A stretch of 17,512 nt of DNA. Source: Chloroflexota bacterium. GTDB lineage: Bacteria; Chloroflexota; Dehalococcoidia; UBA1127; JACQUN01. Location of the stretch: assembly GCA_016210285.1 (NCBI GenBank), contig JACQUN010000155.1:1-17512 (forward strand), read 5' to 3'. Below are positions 1 to 10,895 of this stretch, piece after piece. Positions within the stretch are counted from its first letter, which is position 1, and each line of letters begins with the position of its first letter. Position numbers and translations under genes: made by a program. The notes beneath the pieces were generated by a model. The model was not told where the DNA came from. It was given only the letters and a program-made list of their open reading frames with translations, and did no database searches.

Positions 1-1150
1 GATCGGGATAGCGCACCTCGATCCGCTTCGCCTTGGGAGACGAGACGACGGGGATACGAACCGCTGCGGAACGGTTGCGCGCCGAATAGGCCAGATTCAC
101 CGGGGCCTCGAAGCCGGGCACCAGGCGGCGATAGGAGTTGGTGGTGGGGGCGCAGATGGCCAGCAGGGCGGGGCTGTGCTTGAGGAGGCCGCCGATGTAG
201 TAGAGGCCCATGCTGGACATCCCTGCCCAGCCTTCTGGGTTGTAGAAGAGGTTGTTGCCGCCCTTCCACAGGCTCTGGTGGGTGTGCATGCCGGAGCCGT
301 TGTCCCCGAAGAGGGGCTTGGGCATGAAGGTGGCGACCTTCCCCTGGGCCCTGGCCACGTTCTTGACCACGTACTTGAAGGCCATGACGTTGTCGGCCAT
401 GCGGGTCAGGATGTCGTACCGCATGTCAATCTCGGCCTGGCCTGCGGTGGCCACCTCGTGGTGGTGCTTCTCCACATGGATGCCGAACTGCGCAAGGCGC
501 AGGCTCACCTCCGAGCGAAAGTCCTGGAAGGTATCGGTGGGGGGAACAGGGAAGTAGCCCTCCTTGTAGCGAGGGCGATAGGCCGCATTCAGGCCACCAC
601 GCAGGTCCCGCTCCTTGCCCGCATTCCAAATCCCCTCGTCTGATTCGATGAAGTAGTACCCGCTGTGCGCGTCCTGGTCGAAGCGCACGGAGTCGAAGAC
701 GAAGAACTCCAGCTCGGGGCCCCAGTAGCTCAGGTCAGCGATGCCGGACTCCTTGAGGAACGCCTCGGCCTTTTGAGCAATGTTGCGGGGGTCACGGCTG
801 TAGTTCTCCCTGGACATGGGCTCCCGAACGTTGCAGAGCAGGCTCAGGGTCGGGACGGTGAAGACGGGGTCCATGACCGCCGTCGCGGGGTCGGGGATCA
901 GCAGCATGTCGCTCTCGTGGATCTCCTGGAAACCCCGGATGGAGGAGCCGTCGAAGCCGGTCCCCTCCTCAAAAAGCTTCTCGTTCAGCTCGTGGGTAGG
1001 GATGGACAGGTGCTGGAGCGTGCCGGGGACGTCAACGAACTTCAGGTCCACCATCTTGGCGCCACTGTCCTGGGCCAACCGGATCACCTCCGCCGCGGTA
1101 GCGGGCCGTGCCCCGTGGCCTTGCCTCCCGGCGCCTCTTGCTTCTGCCAT
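1..1150 (-). CDS. glnA: Glutamine synthetase type I (GlnA), 3' end outside window
   Basis: This enzyme makes glutamine from glutamate, ammonia and ATP and is the entry point for ammonia assimilation. The minus-strand reading frame is open from ATG at 1150 to the window edge, giving 383 complete codons of a protein usually about 440-470 aa long. Family landmarks are visible. After an N-terminal extension of about 18 residues comes the beta-grasp start ([16 protein letters not shown]). Then follow GFDGSSI with the IHESDM segment, the metal and substrate region (ELEFFVFD), the [16 protein letters not shown] stretch, the [14 protein letters not shown]/Glu motif, and [12 protein letters not shown] with the [11 protein letters not shown] arginine loop. 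The C-terminal part, including any adenylylation loop, is missing. An RBS-like GGAGTGAG lies upstream of the ATG. It is 29 bp downstream of the zinc-ribbon gene and probably co-transcribed with it. Control by the GlnR-like protein is inferred from the operator at 1515-1552. Confidence 0.97.
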   Translation of the reverse strand, partial: MAEARGAGRQGHGARPATAAEVIRLAQDSGAKMVDLKFVDVPGTLQHLSIPTHELNEKLFEEGTGFDGSSIRGFQEIHESDMLLIPDPATAVMDPVFTVPTLSLLCNVREPMSRENYSRDPRNIAQKAEAFLKESGIADLSYWGPELEFFVFDSVRFDQDAHSGYYFIESDEGIWNAGKERDLRGGLNAAYRPRYKEGYFPVPPTDTFQDFRSEVSLRLAQFGIHVEKHHHEVATAGQAEIDMRYDILTRMADNVMAFKYVVKNVARAQGKVATFMPKPLFGDNGSGMHTHQSLWKGGNNLFYNPEGWAGMSSMGLYYIGGLLKHSPALLAICAPTTNSYRRLVPGFEAPVNLAYSARNRSAAVRIPVVSSPKAKRIEVRYPD

Positions 1151-1179
1151 AATTGGTTCTCACTCCTTTCCTCGCCAGG

Positions 1180-1416
1180 CTACCCCTTCTCTTCCTTGTC
1201 GGTGGAGCCGTTGGGGCGCGACGGGGCCAGCGCCATTCCCGCAAGCAACCTCCCCTCCACCCGGCGGAGCTGTTCCCGGCATTCCAGGCACCAGGGATTC
1301 CCGTCCTCCAGAGGGTGCCCCACCCGCTGCGAAGTGAGCCCTCCTTCGCGTTCCACCATCCCTTCCTCGAAGCGGCTGCCGCAGAGCCGGCACTGGGTCA
1401 CAACGCTGATGAACAC
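1180..1416 (-). CDS. Small zinc-ribbon-like protein, 78 aa
   Basis: This is a small cysteine-paired protein of unknown function. I chose the GTG at 1416 because a perfect AGGAGG lies 5 nt upstream. The longer frame back to ATG at 1497 lacks an equivalent site, although it would add another CxxC. The 78-aa product has CRLC near residue 9 and CLEC about 30 residues later, the spacing of a treble-clef or zinc-ribbon knuckle. A basic, hydrophilic tail follows. It lies directly upstream of glnA on the same strand with a 29-bp gap, so it is probably the first gene of the glnA transcript and downstream of the operator-like array. I do not recognise the family. A metal-binding or adaptor role is only a suggestion from the two CxxC pairs. 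Confidence 0.7.
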   Translation of the reverse strand: MFISVVTQCRLCGSRFEEGMVEREGGLTSQRVGHPLEDGNPWCLECREQLRRVEGRLLAGMALAPSRPNGSTDKEEKG

Positions 1417-1514
1417 ACCGTCCTCCTCTTCCTGTGTTGCTCCGGCCCTACCACATCCCCAGCAGGGAGCAAGGTTTTCCTCAGCTACGCACCTCACAAG
1501 GGTGACATCTCGGT

Positions 1515-1552
1515 GTTTCAGAGGCGTTTCACCTGTGTGAACTTTTTGTTAC
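1515..1552 (-). promoter_or_regulatory. Four-half-site GlnR-box-like operator upstream of the glnA operon
   Basis: On the minus strand the half-sites are GTAAC, TTCAC, GAAAC and GAAAC, each separated by exactly 6 nt. They occupy 1552-1548, 1541-1537, 1530-1526 and 1519-1515, a strict 11-bp period or one helical turn. The Streptomyces GlnR box is described as gTnAC-n6-GaAAC repeats, so GTAAC and both GAAAC sites fit well and TTCAC fits partly. The GTTAC site also sits in a perfect palindrome at 1542-1558 (8-bp arms around one base). A weak promoter candidate lies downstream: TTGCTC (1472-1467), 16-bp spacer, TAGGGC (1450-1445) preceded by TG. The array therefore lies about 40 bp upstream of that -35, a position that suits an activator. 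The regulator is presumed to be the adjacent GlnR-like protein. Confidence 0.6.
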
Positions 1553-1634
1553 AAAAAGCACACGGCGGATGCAAGCCCAGTGTGACGCAAGGGGTGGTCA
1601 AGGGCGCTGGCTGCGGCATGATGCCGCTCTGCCC

Positions 1635-2342
1635 TCAGGCGGGGGGAGAAGACGGGATTCCGGACGCCTTTCCGTTTGCCGGTTCTTTGAAGCGGTAGCC
1701 CACGTTCCACACGGTCTCAATGAAGGTGTGGTGGGCGTCTTCAATCTTGCTGCGCAGGCGGCGGATGTGCACATCCACGGTGCGGGTGCCGCCGAAGTAG
1801 TCGTAGCCCCACACACGGGAGAGGAGGGCCTCCCGCGTGAAGACCTGGCCCGGGTTGGAGGCCAGGAGGCGCAACAGCTCGTACTCCTTGAAGGTCAGCA
1901 GGGCCCTCCTGCCCTCCACGTTGACCTCGTACTTGCCCTGATCAATAACCAGGTCCCCTATCCGGATCACCTCCTGGCTGTCACGCCCCCGTGCACGCCA
2001 CAGGAGCTGGCGCACCCGCAGCACTAGCTCCGCGGGACGCACCGGCTCCAGGAGGAAGTCGTCGGCGCCTTCGCTGAAGCGGTAGCGCGGGGCATCCCCT
2101 TCGTCGAGTACGGCCAGTACAGGCAAGTGAAGGCCCCGGCACTGCTCCACGGCCTCCTTCGCATCATCTGCGGGCATAGACGGGGTATCGAGCACCAAGA
2201 GGTCAGGGGTATCCTCAAGGTTCAGCGCTGCCAGGTGGGCAGCCTCGGAGAGGGAGGCGATGGCAAACCCTGCCTCCCGAAGGGGCTGAGAGAGAAGCTC
2301 GCGTCTTCTTGGGTCCGGGGTCAGCAACAGGACTGTGACCAC
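1635..2342 (-). CDS. GlnR-like atypical OmpR-family response regulator
   Basis: This 235-aa DNA-binding regulator has an N-terminal receiver (about residues 3-117) and a C-terminal OmpR/PhoB winged helix (about 126-220). The winged helix has the strong motifs LTFKEYELLRLL, VFTREALLSRVWGYDYFGG, TRTVDVHIRRLRSKI and NVGYRF. The receiver is degenerate. The phospho-acceptor position D52 is kept, but the acidic pair is P9-D10, the conserved Thr is L79 and the conserved Lys is E99, so ordinary phosphorelay seems unlikely. Actinobacterial GlnR, an orphan nitrogen regulator that activates glnA, shows the same loss and a closely similar winged helix. With glnA downstream on the same strand and GlnR-box-like sites between, a GlnR role is my inference. 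The start is GTG at 2342, with GAGGTG 8 nt upstream. No histidine kinase gene is adjacent. A generic PhoB-like regulator is the alternative. Confidence 0.88.
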   Translation of the reverse strand: MVTVLLLTPDPRRRELLSQPLREAGFAIASLSEAAHLAALNLEDTPDLLVLDTPSMPADDAKEAVEQCRGLHLPVLAVLDEGDAPRYRFSEGADDFLLEPVRPAELVLRVRQLLWRARGRDSQEVIRIGDLVIDQGKYEVNVEGRRALLTFKEYELLRLLASNPGQVFTREALLSRVWGYDYFGGTRTVDVHIRRLRSKIEDAHHTFIETVWNVGYRFKEPANGKASGIPSSPPA

Positions 2343-2380
2343 TGCTACGGCACCTCAGTGTGCACGCGCATATCTGGAGA

Positions 2381-2389
2381 AGTATAGCA
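2381..2389 (-). promoter_or_regulatory. Extended -10 promoter for the GlnR-like gene
   Basis: The minus strand reads TGCTATACT, an extended -10 (TGn plus TATACT), ending 38 bp before the GTG start at 2342. The predicted transcript would have a leader of about 30 nt containing the GAGGTG ribosome binding site. I see no convincing -35 at 16-18 bp, which is usual for extended -10 promoters. Confidence 0.5.
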
Positions 2390-2500
2390 CACCCCAGGGA
2401 GGAGCCACGCCTGCAACCTGTGCTCCATCCGGCGCAGAGGGATATGGTAGTCCAGGCCCTGGAGGGCGGCAAGACATACCTGGTTTGGGCTGCTGCACCC

Positions 2501-2527
2501 TTGAACCCTCGGCCCGAAGCGTATAAA
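2501..2527 (+). promoter_or_regulatory. Possible promoter for the selenoprotein-mobAB operon
   Basis: TTGAAC (2501-2506) and TATAAA (2522-2527) are good hexamers on the plus strand, but the 15-bp spacer is shorter than the preferred 17. It is the best plus-strand candidate upstream of 2768 and would give a leader of about 240 nt. Confidence 0.3.
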
Positions 2528-2667
2528 GTGGAAGCCCGCAGGCACCGTCGCACGGGGGCGATGCAAGGCTGCGGCGTTCGCTGTGGAGCACATGCAGCGG
2601 TGGACCAACCTGCCGAGCGTGGTGTCCCCCCGGCGAAGCCGCTGCACCCAGGTCAGAGGCCGAGCTG

Positions 2668-2699
2668 CCTCCGGCGGTCTTGAGACGCCGCGCCGGAGG
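2668..2699 (+). other. Strong G+C hairpin in the leader upstream of the selenoprotein gene
   Basis: CCTCCGGCG at 2668-2676 is perfectly complementary to CGCCGGAGG at 2691-2699. The 14-nt loop itself contains a GTCT/AGAC inverted pair. No T-tract follows immediately, so it is not a classical terminator. It ends 68 bp before the ATG at 2768. A regulatory leader structure is possible but not identified. Confidence 0.45.
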
Positions 2700-2767
2700 A
2701 CGGGCCAGGGGTGTTTTCAGGTTTTCGCGTCCGCCTGCCGAGCGGGCGGAGGAGAGGAGGACCGGAG

Positions 2768-3304
2768 ATGGCCACTGAGCAGGAGCGTCTGGCCCGGGTG
2801 GGGCAGAAGGCGCTGGAGAATGACTACCACGGTGGCTGATCCCAGGCTGTGCTCCTGAGTTTGCAGGAGGAGTTTGGCCTGGGGGACCTGGCGTCCTTCA
2901 AGGCGGCCACGGTGCTGGCGGGTGGGGTAGCGCGGCAAGGCGAGACGTGCGGGGCGCTGCTGGGCGCCCTCATGGCTCTTGGGCTGGCAATAGGGCGAGA
3001 GAGGATGGAGGACACCCAGCCGTACCGGCGGGCCATGGGGCAGGCCCAGGAGGTGGCAAGGCGCTTCCGGCAGGAGTTGCAGACTCAGTTCGGTTTCACC
3101 ATTCCCCTGGAGAGCACCCTCTGTCGGGAGATTCAGGCCCGTGTCTACGGCCGCTCCTTCAATACCAACATCCCCGGGGAGTACGAGGCCTTTCTCGCCG
3201 CTGGCGGCCACTCCGCCCACGGGTGCCCCAAGGTTTGCGCCGTGGCGGCCCAGGCGGCCGCGAGGGAGCTGCTGCACTGGGAGCAGCATCGCCCTGCTCC
3301 CTAG
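2768..3304 (+). CDS. C_GCAxxG_C_C family redox protein with in-frame UGA (probable selenoprotein, Sec24)
   Basis: This is a 178-aa member of the C_GCAxxG_C_C family of probable redox proteins (PF09719/TIGR01909), usually about 140 aa long with four invariant cysteines. Translation starts at ATG 2768 with AGGAGG 7 nt upstream. Codon 24 (2837-2839) is TGA in the context GG-TGA-SQAVLLSL, exactly where relatives have the first cysteine (CSQAV). The frame then continues with the other landmarks: GETCGALLGALMALGL (the CGAxxG motif), a Cys in TLCREIQARVYG, and CPKVCAVAAQAA near the C terminus. It ends at TAG 3302-3304. A SECIS-like hairpin lies directly after the TGA. I recall the family description noting a Geobacter member with Sec at this same Cys. 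The mobA start lies 6 nt downstream, implying an operon. A standard caller would start at 2849 and lose the N terminus. A nonsense mutation is the alternative. Confidence 0.88.
2840..2884 (+). promoter_or_regulatory. Bacterial SECIS-like hairpin for Sec24
   Basis: This hairpin lies in the coding sequence immediately 3' of the UGA. The lower stem pairs CCCAGGC (2841-2847) with GCCTGGG (2877-2883), extended by a U-G pair. A 4/7-nt internal loop follows. The upper stem pairs CTCCTG (2852-2857) with CAGGAG (2864-2869), closed by the hexaloop AGTTTG (2858-2863). The apical loop begins 18 nt after the UGA, inside the 16-37 nt range reported for bacterial SECIS elements, and contains G and U as expected for SelB recognition. 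All stem pairs are perfect. The structure sits on coding sequence, so it must also satisfy the protein frame. Confidence 0.82.
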
Positions 3305-3310
3305 TGCAGA

Positions 3311-3928
3311 GTGGTGGCGCTGGTGACAGGCATCATCCTGGCAGGCGGCAAGAGCACCCGTTTGGGCCGTGACAAGGCCAAGGAGCGGGTGGGGGGCCAG
3401 ACCCTCCTTGAACGGGCTGTGGCTGCCCTGGCCCAGGTAGCAGAGGAGGTCATCATCGTGGTGGCTTCGGACCAGGAGCGAGGGGTCCCGCGCGGTCCCA
3501 GGGTTCGCGTGGCGGAGGATGTCCACCCCGGCCGGGGCCCTGTAGGCGGCTTGCATGCCGGCCTCCTGGCGTGCCGCTCTCCCCACGCATGGGCTGTGGC
3601 CTGCGATATGCCCTTCCTGAACCCCCGTCTGCTGCGCTCCCTGATGGCCCTTGCGCCCGGCTACGACGCTGTGGTGCCCAGGACGGGCGGGCGTGACCAC
3701 ACCCTCCACGCCGTCTATGGTCGGGGTTGCCTTGACACCCTGGAGGGGCTGCTGGCCCAGGAGCAGGAGCACCCTGGCATCCTGGACCTGCTGGCTCGGG
3801 TGCGGGTGCGCTACGTTCAGGAGGCTGAGGTGAGGCTCCTGGATCCGGAGGGCCTCTCGCTCTTCAACATCAACTCGCCCCAGGACCTGGAGCGGGCCAG
3901 GGCCCTGGTAGAGAGGGAAAACCCCTGA
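3311..3928 (+). CDS. mobA: Molybdenum cofactor guanylyltransferase MobA
   Basis: MobA transfers GMP from GTP to molybdopterin to form the guanine dinucleotide cofactor used by DMSO-reductase-family enzymes such as formate dehydrogenase and nitrate reductase. The 205-aa product has the nucleotidyltransferase signature at residues 10-23 (LAGGKSTRLGRDKA), the metal-binding CDMPFL around residues 98-103 and the FNINSPQDL motif near the end, all typical of MobA at about 190-210 aa. The start is uncertain. GTG 3311 gives the listed protein, but GTG at 3314 and 3323 are also possible and no strong ribosome binding site separates them. Only 6 nt follow the selenoprotein stop, so translation may be coupled. 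mobB follows after 17 nt. Confidence 0.95.
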   Translation: MVALVTGIILAGGKSTRLGRDKAKERVGGQTLLERAVAALAQVAEEVIIVVASDQERGVPRGPRVRVAEDVHPGRGPVGGLHAGLLACRSPHAWAVACDMPFLNPRLLRSLMALAPGYDAVVPRTGGRDHTLHAVYGRGCLDTLEGLLAQEQEHPGILDLLARVRVRYVQEAEVRLLDPEGLSLFNINSPQDLERARALVERENP

Positions 3929-3945
3929 CGTGAAGGAGGCGGGCC

Positions 3946-4605
3946 ATGCTCCCGGTCCTCTGCATCGTTGGCAAGTCCAGCTCTGGCAAGACGACCTTCT
4001 TGGAGCGCCTCATCCCGGAGCTCAAGCAGCGGGGCTACCGCGTGGCTACGGTCAAACACAGCTCTCACGGCTTTGACCTCGACGTGGCTGGCAAGGACTC
4101 CTGGCGCTTGCTCAAGGCTGGCAGCGACCTGGTGCTCCTCAGCGGCCCCACGGGGATCGCCCGGTTCCAGGGTGCTTCGAGAGACACGCACCTGGAGGAA
4201 CTGGCCGCTGGAGTGGAGGGCTATGACCTGCTGCTGGCCGAGGGGTTCAAGGGAAGCCCCTTCCCCAAGGTGGAGGTGCACCGGGCCTCCCTGGGGCCGG
4301 ACCTGGTTTGCCAGGAGGCGCAGCTTGCAGCCCTGGTGAGCGATGGGCCGCCGCCCGTGAGCCTCCGCACCTTTGCCCCCACCGATGCCAGCGGCGTGGC
4401 GGACCTCCTGGAGCAGACCTACCTGAAGGGGAAGCCCCCGGCTGAAGAGATACGCCTGGTGGTCAACGGACAGACTGTTTCACTGAACCCCTTCGCCCAG
4501 AGCGTCATCAGCCGGGGCCTGCTGGGAATGGTCTCGGCACTCAAGGGGCTTGGCCCGGTGCAGCAGCTCACCGTCTCCATCTCCAGGCCCAAAGAGGCGC
4601 CGTAG
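3946..4605 (+). CDS. mobB: MobB, molybdopterin-guanine dinucleotide biosynthesis adaptor GTPase
   Basis: MobB is a P-loop GTP-binding partner of MobA that supports bis-MGD formation. The 219-aa protein opens with a Walker A motif (GKSSSGKTT, residues 9-17). It then shows the family features KHSSHGFDLDVAGKDSWR, where MobB binds nucleotide and sulfate, and the DLLLAEGFKGSPFPKVEV segment. The first 165 or so residues cover the ordinary MobB domain. A C-terminal extension of about 55 residues (IRLVVNGQTVSLNPFAQS, then a GMVSALKG segment) is extra, and I do not assign it a function. AAGGAGG lies 6 nt upstream of the ATG. It is the last gene of the selenoprotein-mobA-mobB unit, because a new promoter follows at 4637. 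Confidence 0.94.
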   Translation: MLPVLCIVGKSSSGKTTFLERLIPELKQRGYRVATVKHSSHGFDLDVAGKDSWRLLKAGSDLVLLSGPTGIARFQGASRDTHLEELAAGVEGYDLLLAEGFKGSPFPKVEVHRASLGPDLVCQEAQLAALVSDGPPPVSLRTFAPTDASGVADLLEQTYLKGKPPAEEIRLVVNGQTVSLNPFAQSVISRGLLGMVSALKGLGPVQQLTVSISRPKEAP

Positions 4606-4636
4606 CTACAAGGGGTGTTCTGTCCCTTGGCTCCAA

Positions 4637-4645
4637 TGCTATAAT
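4637..4645 (+). promoter_or_regulatory. Extended -10 promoter (TGCTATAAT) for the SLOG-eno operon
   Basis: TGCTATAAT is a perfect extended -10. The last base is only 11 nt before the ATG at 4657, so transcription would begin about 3-5 nt upstream of the start codon, or at the in-frame TTG 4651. That implies a leaderless or nearly leaderless message, which agrees with the absence of a ribosome binding site there. No good -35 is visible. Confidence 0.6.
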
Positions 4646-4656
4646 GGGGCTTGTCC

Positions 4657-8170
<3,514 letters not shown>

Positions 8171-8202
8171 AACCTAACAAACGAGGGCTGATAAGGAGGT
8201 GA

Positions 8203-9219
<1,017 letters not shown>

Positions 9220-9247
9220 CTCCCACAAGTTCTTTCGGAGGCACACC

Positions 9248-10825
9248 ATGCTGGACCTTCTGATCACCGGCGGGCTGGTCCTGGACGGGGCGGGCAACCC
9301 AGGCTTCTACGGCGCCGTGGGCGTGGAGGGCGAGACCGTCCGCGTCTTCCGGGGGGATGTTTCCGCCCTGGAGGCGGCGCGGGCCATTGACGCCACCGGC
9401 AAGGTGGTCTGCCCTGGCTTCATTGACATGCACGCCCACTCCGGCCTGGTCATCCTCTCCGAGCCGCGCCACGAGCCCAAGGTGCGCCAGGGCGTCACCA
9501 CCGAGGTCATCGGCATAGACGGCAACTCCTACGCCCCCTTTCACTCCCATGAGGACTTCCTGCGCTTCGTGGAGCTGAACTCCGGCCTGGACGGCAACCC
9601 GCCCCTGCCAGGGCGCTGGTCCACGGTAGAGCAATACCTCGCTATGTTTGACCAGAAGGTGGCGGTCAACATCGTCTACATGCTGGGCAACTCGCCGCTG
9701 CGCATCGCCGCCGTGGGGTGGGAGGACAGAAAGGCCACGGGCTCCCAACTGGAGAACATGAGGGCGCTGCTGCGGGAGGGGATGGAGGAGGGGGCCTGGG
9801 GTATGTCCACCGGTCTTGACTACCCCCCTGGCAGCTACGCCGACACCGCTGAGCTCGTGGGCCTCTCCCAGGAGGCGGCGCGCCTGGGGGGGATCTACCA
9901 CACCCACGTGCGCTACAGCCTGGGGGACCGCTACATGGACCCCTTCAACGAGGCCATCCAGATAGGCCGAGGGAGCGGCATCCCGGTGCACATCACCCAC
10001 TTCTACCAGCGGGCCACCTACCCCAGGGGCGGGCGACCCCTCCTGGACCTGGTGGAGGGCGCCCGGAGCGAGGGTCTGGACGTGACCTTCGACAGCTACC
10101 CCTACACCCTCTCCAGCACCCGGCTGCTCATCATGCTCCCCCAGTGGGCCCAGAACGGGGGCCCCGAGCGGGTGAAGCAGCTCCTCCGCTCCCCCGAGGG
10201 CAGGGAGAAGTTGCGGAAGGAGGTCCACCCCCGCGGCCTGTCCTGGCACGACATTTGGCTCACCTACTTCAAGCGGCCCCACAACCACAGGTACGAGGGT
10301 CGCTCCGTGGCCGAGGTGGCGCAGATGATGGGGAGGAGTGAGGCCGACGCCATCTGCGACCTACTGCTGGACGAGGACCTGCAGGTCTCCTACGTCGCCA
10401 CGGGCGCCAACGCGGCCACGCTCCCTTCCTTCGTGTGCCATCCGTGGTCCATGGTGGGCAGCGACGCTCTGCTCCTGGGGGATTTCCCCAGCCCTCGGAC
10501 CTACGGCACCTTCCCCTACATCCTCTCCGAGTTCGTGCGGGAGGAGCGGCTCATCTCCCTGCCCGAGGCAGTCCGCAAGATGACCTCCTACCCGGCGCAG
10601 CGGCTTGGCATCCCGGACCGCGGGGTGTTGCGAGACGGCATGAAGGCGGACCTCGTGGTCTTTGACCCCCAGAGGGTGAAAACACCGGCAACCCGGCTCA
10701 GCCCCAAGCAGTTCCCCGTAGGTATTGACTACGTGCTGGTGAACGGGAGGGTGGTGATAGACCAGGGCGGGCACACCGGGGCCCTGGCAGGCCGGGCGCT
10801 GCGAAGGGGCCGCGCCTCTACCTGA
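9248..10825 (+). CDS. D-aminoacylase-like amidohydrolase (N-acyl-D-amino-acid deacylase family)
   Basis: This is a 525-aa metal-dependent amidohydrolase. Family members hydrolyse N-acyl-D-amino acids or related amides. The beta-sandwich N terminus (LLITGGLVLDG) leads into the TIM-barrel metal motif GFIDMHAHSG with H62 and H64. Further ligands are H220 (YHTHVR), H251 (HITHFY) and D406 (MVGSDA), closely matching D-aminoacylase numbering for the first two histidines. The zinc-bound Cys96 of characterised D-aminoacylase, found in a GNCG motif, appears as D91 in GIDG here, so the metal site differs and substrate prediction is unsafe. The C-terminal ADLVVFDP is the normal amidohydrolase return strand. 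The ATG at 9248 has a GGAGG-like site (TTTCGGAGG) upstream. It lies 28 bp after gap, and ends facing the CocE-like gene. Confidence 0.9.
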   Translation: MLDLLITGGLVLDGAGNPGFYGAVGVEGETVRVFRGDVSALEAARAIDATGKVVCPGFIDMHAHSGLVILSEPRHEPKVRQGVTTEVIGIDGNSYAPFHSHEDFLRFVELNSGLDGNPPLPGRWSTVEQYLAMFDQKVAVNIVYMLGNSPLRIAAVGWEDRKATGSQLENMRALLREGMEEGAWGMSTGLDYPPGSYADTAELVGLSQEAARLGGIYHTHVRYSLGDRYMDPFNEAIQIGRGSGIPVHITHFYQRATYPRGGRPLLDLVEGARSEGLDVTFDSYPYTLSSTRLLIMLPQWAQNGGPERVKQLLRSPEGREKLRKEVHPRGLSWHDIWLTYFKRPHNHRYEGRSVAEVAQMMGRSEADAICDLLLDEDLQVSYVATGANAATLPSFVCHPWSMVGSDALLLGDFPSPRTYGTFPYILSEFVREERLISLPEAVRKMTSYPAQRLGIPDRGVLRDGMKADLVVFDPQRVKTPATRLSPKQFPVGIDYVLVNGRVVIDQGGHTGALAGRALRRGRAST

Positions 10826-10895
10826 GGCTACCCAACAGCACGCCGCAGCCTGACGCAATGACCGAAACAGAGGCCACATCTCCCTGTCATTCCGA

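Larger units (their letters stand above)
2343..2767. other. 425-bp divergent intergenic region, no convincing gene
   Basis: This stretch separates the minus-strand regulator from the plus-strand selenoprotein-mob operon. It holds the minus-strand extended -10 near 2381 and a possible plus-strand promoter (TTGAAC at 2501-2506, only 15 bp from TATAAA at 2522-2527). It also holds the hairpin at 2668-2699. Small overlapping frames exist on both strands, but none has a family motif together with a good ribosome binding site. The roughly 240-nt leader that would result from the 2522 promoter leaves room for a structured regulatory RNA, but I cannot assign one. Confidence 0.5.

Noticed and set aside
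665..1540. Long plus-strand open frames over glnA and the zinc-ribbon gene
   Set aside because: They are antisense shadows of high-G+C coding sequence, have no family motifs, and conflict with clear glutamine synthetase on the minus strand.
1542..1558. Palindrome CTTTTTGTTACAAAAAG as a terminator
   Set aside because: The arms meet with a single-base loop, so it cannot fold as a terminator hairpin. It is better read as part of the operator array.
2480..2520. Possible tRNA-Sec (TTCAA sequence on the minus strand near 2500)
   Set aside because: The flanking bases do not form an anticodon stem, and no acceptor stem or T-arm pairing is visible.
2360..2683. Small open frames in the 425-bp divergent region
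   Set aside because: Several overlap on both strands, and none has both a good ribosome binding site and a recognisable pattern.
2540..2700. Moco riboswitch upstream of mobAB
   Set aside because: A hairpin exists, but I cannot match the known consensus from memory. It is kept only as an unassigned structured leader.
2837..2839. In-frame TGA as evidence of a pseudogene
   Set aside because: The TGA lies exactly at the family's first invariant Cys, the rest of the frame is intact, and a SECIS-like hairpin follows. The same pattern recurs in the peroxiredoxin gene.
2717..3772. 351-aa minus-strand open frame opposite the selenoprotein and mobA
   Set aside because: There are no recognisable motifs, and the plus-strand frames are clear families. 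It is open mainly because of codon bias.
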